36,924 bases of DNA. Source: Steroidobacteraceae bacterium. GTDB lineage: Bacteria > Pseudomonadota > Gammaproteobacteria > Steroidobacterales > Steroidobacteraceae. The DNA lies in assembly GCA_019187185.1 (NCBI GenBank), contig JABAQU010000039.1, forward strand, positions 1 through 36,924, in the 5' to 3' direction. The notes beneath the pieces were generated by a model. The model did no database searches. It was not told the origin of the DNA and was given only the letters and a program-made list of their open reading frames with translations. Numbering within the stretch: the stretch's first letter is position 1; each line of letters starts with the position of its first letter. The position numbers and the translations under genes are program-made. Below are positions 34,012-36,924 of this stretch, piece after piece.

Positions 34012-34989
34012 GTGGCGATCCTGACGCGCCTGAGACGCTCGCTCGAAGCCCGCTTCGCCGGCTGGGTGAGGCGGCGGCAGGGCGAGGATGCGCTGCCGGT
34101 CGGGATCCACAGGCGGCGGCTCTACATCCTCCCGACCCAGGCAGGCGCCGGCTTCGCGGTGCTGCTTTTCGGCATGCTGCTCGCCGGGCTCAACTACGCC
34201 AACAGCCTCGCCCTCCTCGTGACGTTCCTGCTCGGCGGCCTCACGCTCGTCGCGATGCATCTCGCCCACAGGAACCTTCTCGGCGTGCGCATCGTCGGCG
34301 CGCGCGTCGAGCCGGCGTTCGCGGGCGACGAAAGCCGCCTCGAGATCGTGTTCGATGCGGGCTGCGCCACCCGCGTCGCCTGCGCGCTCCTGTGGCGCGA
34401 CGTGGGCGGCGAATCGCGGAGCCTTCCGGTCGATGCATCGCGCGGCGAACAGGCCGCCGCGACGGTGTCGCTGCCGGCGCCGCGGCGCGGGGTGTACGAG
34501 GTCGGCAGGATCCGCGTCGCGAGCACCTGGCCGTTCGGCTTCTTTCGCGTGTGGACCTGGCTGCACCTGCCGCTCGAGCGCGTGGTCTACCCGGCCGCGC
34601 GCGGCACCTTGTCGCGCTACGCCGCCGCTGGATCGCGGCGCGGCGCGCTCGAACGGCCCGAGGCGGGCGACGACGAATGGCAGGCGCTGCGGGCCTACCG
34701 CGACGGCGACGCGCCGCGGCGCATCGCATGGAAGGCCTGGGCGCGCGGTGCGCCGCTGCTCGTCGGTGAGTACGCAGCCGAGGGCAGCTCGCAGCACGAA
34801 TTCAGTTACGACGCCCTCGCGCCGTTGCCGCACGAGGCACGCCTCGAGCAGCTCTGCCGGTGGATCGTCGATGCAGCAGAGCGCGGCGAACCCTGGGCGT
34901 TGCGCCTGCCGGGCGTCGCGATCGGGATGGACAGCGGCGCCCGGCATCGGCATCGATGCCTCGCGGCGCTCGCGCGGTTGCCCGCATGA
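34012..34989 (+). CDS. DUF58 domain membrane protein
   Basis: A 325-residue protein with two adjacent membrane helices (about residues 42-82) and a C-terminal DUF58 domain whose signature LRAYRDGDAPRRIAWKAWAR lies at about 223-242. In related operons DUF58 proteins work with MoxR ATPases, perhaps handling envelope proteins, but no reaction is proven. The GTG at 34012 lies 13 bases after the MoxR stop; it removes an upstream in-frame extension that is only the shadow of MoxR. Its stop overlaps the next start (ATGA). Confidence 0.9.
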   Translation: MAILTRLRRSLEARFAGWVRRRQGEDALPVGIHRRRLYILPTQAGAGFAVLLFGMLLAGLNYANSLALLVTFLLGGLTLVAMHLAHRNLLGVRIVGARVEPAFAGDESRLEIVFDAGCATRVACALLWRDVGGESRSLPVDASRGEQAAATVSLPAPRRGVYEVGRIRVASTWPFGFFRVWTWLHLPLERVVYPAARGTLSRYAAAGSRRGALERPEAGDDEWQALRAYRDGDAPRRIAWKAWARGAPLLVGEYAAEGSSQHEFSYDALAPLPHEARLEQLCRWIVDAAERGEPWALRLPGVAIGMDSGARHRHRCLAALARLPA

Positions 34990-36924
34990 TGCCGGGCCTG
35001 CCCGCTCGACTGCGGCCCCTCGCGTGGACGCTCGCGGCGTTCGCGAGCGCGATGCTGCTGCACGTCGACCGGCTGCCGCCGTGGATCACCGGCATCGCCG
35101 CCGGTGCCATCGCCGCACGGGTGCTGATCGCCGTGCGCGGCGCGCCACTGCCGGGCGCGTGGTTGCGGGCCGCGATCGCGATCGTCCTCACGCTCGGCGT
35201 CCTCGCGACATTCCGCACGCTGAACGGGCTCACGGCCGGCACGGCCCTCCTGGTCGCCATGGGCGCCCTGAAGCTCCTCGAGACCCGCGCGCGTCGCGAC
35301 GACTACGTGATGCTCGCCGTTGCGCTCTTCCTGCTGCTCGCGGCCTGCCTCGATCGCCAGGGCCTGCTGCGCGTGCCGTTGTATGCGCTGCAGCTCTGGA
35401 TCAACTGCGCGGCGCTCGCGGTGATTGCCGCGCCGCAGGCACTCGCGGGCCTGCGGCCCCCGCTCGCGCTCGCGGGCCGCACGCTCGTCTACGCGCTGCC
35501 GCTCGCGCTGCTCTTTTTCGTGACCTTTCCGCGCCTGCAGGGCGGATTCTGGGCGCTGCCGAACGCCGGCGGCGCCGTCACGGGACTCTCGGACGAGATG
35601 AGCCCGGGCCAGATCGACGCGCTGACCGATTCCGACACGCCCGCGTTCCGCGTCGCCTTCGACGGCGCCCCGCCGCCTCCACAGGAGCGCTACTGGCGTG
35701 GACCGGTCCTGCAGGACTTCGACGGCACGACCTGGCGGCATGTCCGTGGCCGGTACTTCCTCGAGCCAGAGGTGCAGTTCGAGGGCCCGACCTATCGCTA
35801 TCACGTCACGCTCGAGCCGAACGGCCGCAACTGGTGGTTCGCGCTCGAATCGGTGGTCGCATCGCCCGACCGGCGTGTGATGCTGACAGAAGACCGCCGG
35901 CTCGTTACCGCGGAGCCTGTCGACGAGGTCGTGAGCTATACCGCGACATCGCGCGCCCGGACCGTGACCCACGCACCGTTGTCGAAACTCGGCCGCCGCT
36001 ACAGCCTCGCGCTGCCCGAGGGGCAGAATCCGCGCACGCTCGAGCTCGCGGCGGCGCTGCGGGCCGCGAACCCGGATGCCCGGGCGTTCGCGCAGGCCGC
36101 GCTCGCGTACTTTGCGCGCGGCGGATTCGAGTACACGCTCACGCCCCCGAAGCTCTCGGGCAATGCGGTCGACGAGTTCCTGTTCAGCACGCGACGCGGC
36201 TTCTGCGGCCACTACGCATCGGCGTTCGCAACGCTGATGCGCGCGGGCGGTGTGCCCGCGCGCGTCGTCACGGGCTACCTCGGCGGGGAATGGAACCCGA
36301 TCGGCCGCTATTTCCTCGTGAAGCAATCCGACGCCCATGCGTGGGTCGAGATCTGGCTCGAGGGCCGCGGCTGGACACGCATCGACCCGACCGGTGTCGT
36401 CGCGCCCGAGCGGCTGCAGCGCGGCCTGTATGACCTGATGCCCGATGCCGCATCGGTGGCGCGGCGTCTCGCGCGCGAGAATCCCTGGCTCGGCGAACTC
36501 GCGCAGGCCTGGGACGCACTCAATACGGCCTGGCGCCGGCGCGTCATCGAGTTCGGTGCGGCATCGCAATTCGCGTTGCTCGAGCGCCTGGGATTCGAGT
36601 CGCCGCGGTGGCAGCAGCTCGGGGCCCTGCTCGGCATCGGCCTCGTTGCATGGCTCGCGTGGATGAGCTGGCAGTCGCGTAACGCGCTGCGTGCCGCGCG
36701 CCCCGATGCGCTCGGCCGCGCGTGGCTCGCCCTCGGCGCAAAATATGCGCACGTCGGCCTCGCGCGCGGTGCGGCCGAGGCGCCGCTGGCCTATGCGGCG
36801 CGCATCGGCCACGCCCGCCCCGATCTCGCCGCACAGGCCGGCGAGTTTGCCCAGCGCTACGCGGCGCTGCGCTTCGGGCCGGGCGGCGACCGGGGGGCCG
36901 TGCGTGATTTCGTGCGCGACGTGC
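34986..36924 (+). CDS. tgpA: TgpA-family transglutaminase membrane protein (3' end missing)
   Basis: An open frame of 646 codons continues past the right edge. It begins with about six hydrophobic helices (roughly residues 10-180, the DUF3488/TgpA_N region), then a periplasmic transglutaminase-like domain with catalytic C407 (RRGFCGHYASA), H451 (SDAHAWVEI) and D467 (RIDPTG). A further membrane helix lies at about 545-560, followed by the start of a C-terminal cytoplasmic segment. The family is named for Pseudomonas TgpA, an essential envelope protein whose substrate is unknown. The start ATG overlaps the DUF58 stop; ATG at 34989 is an alternative. Confidence 0.93.
   Translation, partial: MMPGLPARLRPLAWTLAAFASAMLLHVDRLPPWITGIAAGAIAARVLIAVRGAPLPGAWLRAAIAIVLTLGVLATFRTLNGLTAGTALLVAMGALKLLETRARRDDYVMLAVALFLLLAACLDRQGLLRVPLYALQLWINCAALAVIAAPQALAGLRPPLALAGRTLVYALPLALLFFVTFPRLQGGFWALPNAGGAVTGLSDEMSPGQIDALTDSDTPAFRVAFDGAPPPPQERYWRGPVLQDFDGTTWRHVRGRYFLEPEVQFEGPTYRYHVTLEPNGRNWWFALESVVASPDRRVMLTEDRRLVTAEPVDEVVSYTATSRARTVTHAPLSKLGRRYSLALPEGQNPRTLELAAALRAANPDARAFAQAALAYFARGGFEYTLTPPKLSGNAVDEFLFSTRRGFCGHYASAFATLMRAGGVPARVVTGYLGGEWNPIGRYFLVKQSDAHAWVEIWLEGRGWTRIDPTGVVAPERLQRGLYDLMPDAASVARRLARENPWLGELAQAWDALNTAWRRRVIEFGAASQFALLERLGFESPRWQQLGALLGIGLVAWLAWMSWQSRNALRAARPDALGRAWLALGAKYAHVGLARGAAEAPLAYAARIGHARPDLAAQAGEFAQRYAALRFGPGGDRGAVRDFVRDV

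Noticed and set aside
34806-36812. 668-codon minus-strand frame and a 692-codon plus-strand frame (34355-36433) over tgpA
   Set aside because: Both are shadows of the TgpA frame, which has the catalytic triad and is open to the right edge.

Overview
The window is G+C-rich (about two thirds by eye) chromosomal DNA from a gammaproteobacterium. The main evidence is the long run nnrD-tsaE-amiB-mutL-miaA-hfq-hflX-hflK-hflC-DUF2065-purA with queG divergent at its head, which follows the E. coli order. The pepA-holC-valS and lptF-lptG pairs support this. The deoxynucleoside kinase beside panBC and the valS-MoxR-DUF58-TgpA junction suggest a Xanthomonadales, Nevskiales or Steroidobacter-like lineage; that placement is inference. 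Most of the window is housekeeping sequence, with small accessory modules at the left end.

Layout: 1-195 holds no gene I can support. 196-1741 is a three-gene minus-strand operon (ArsR-type repressor, SRPBCC protein, DUF998 membrane protein) behind a promoter that carries two related palindromic operators. 1832-2866 is a family 9 glycosyltransferase. 2841-3544 is a VapBC-type toxin-antitoxin pair with its own promoter and a perfect palindrome. 3559-14790 is the minus-strand purA-to-nnrD cluster, covering purine synthesis, membrane protease control, ribosome rescue, RNA chaperone, tRNA modification (MiaA, TsaE), mismatch repair, cell separation and NAD(P)HX repair. queG (14822-15928) diverges from it. 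15897-20188 is a second minus-strand operon, pcnB-folK-dNK-panB-panC, for RNA polyadenylation, folate, deoxynucleoside salvage and pantothenate. tRNA-Glu(CTC) starts from a strong promoter divergent to pcnB. After an unidentified conserved-looking gene come a four-gene Gld-like ABC exporter module (21275-25817), convergent lptF-lptG, pepA-holC-valS, and MoxR-DUF58-TgpA, the last running off the right edge.

The most interesting non-coding content is (i) two copies of a near-identical 33-bp-stem palindrome at 11523-11595 and 21129-21202; (ii) a 199-bp composite palindrome at 25806-26004 that fills the space between two convergent genes and includes the stop codon of one and part of the stop codon of the other; and (iii) three genes (amiB, nnrD, valS) with a -10 box 6-8 bases before the start codon and no Shine-Dalgarno sequence, which suggests leaderless transcripts. 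I did not find an unambiguous new defence or metabolic system. The repeat elements and the uncharacterised ABC module are the best leads. Many tightly packed genes begin with GTG or TTG at 1- or 4-base overlaps.
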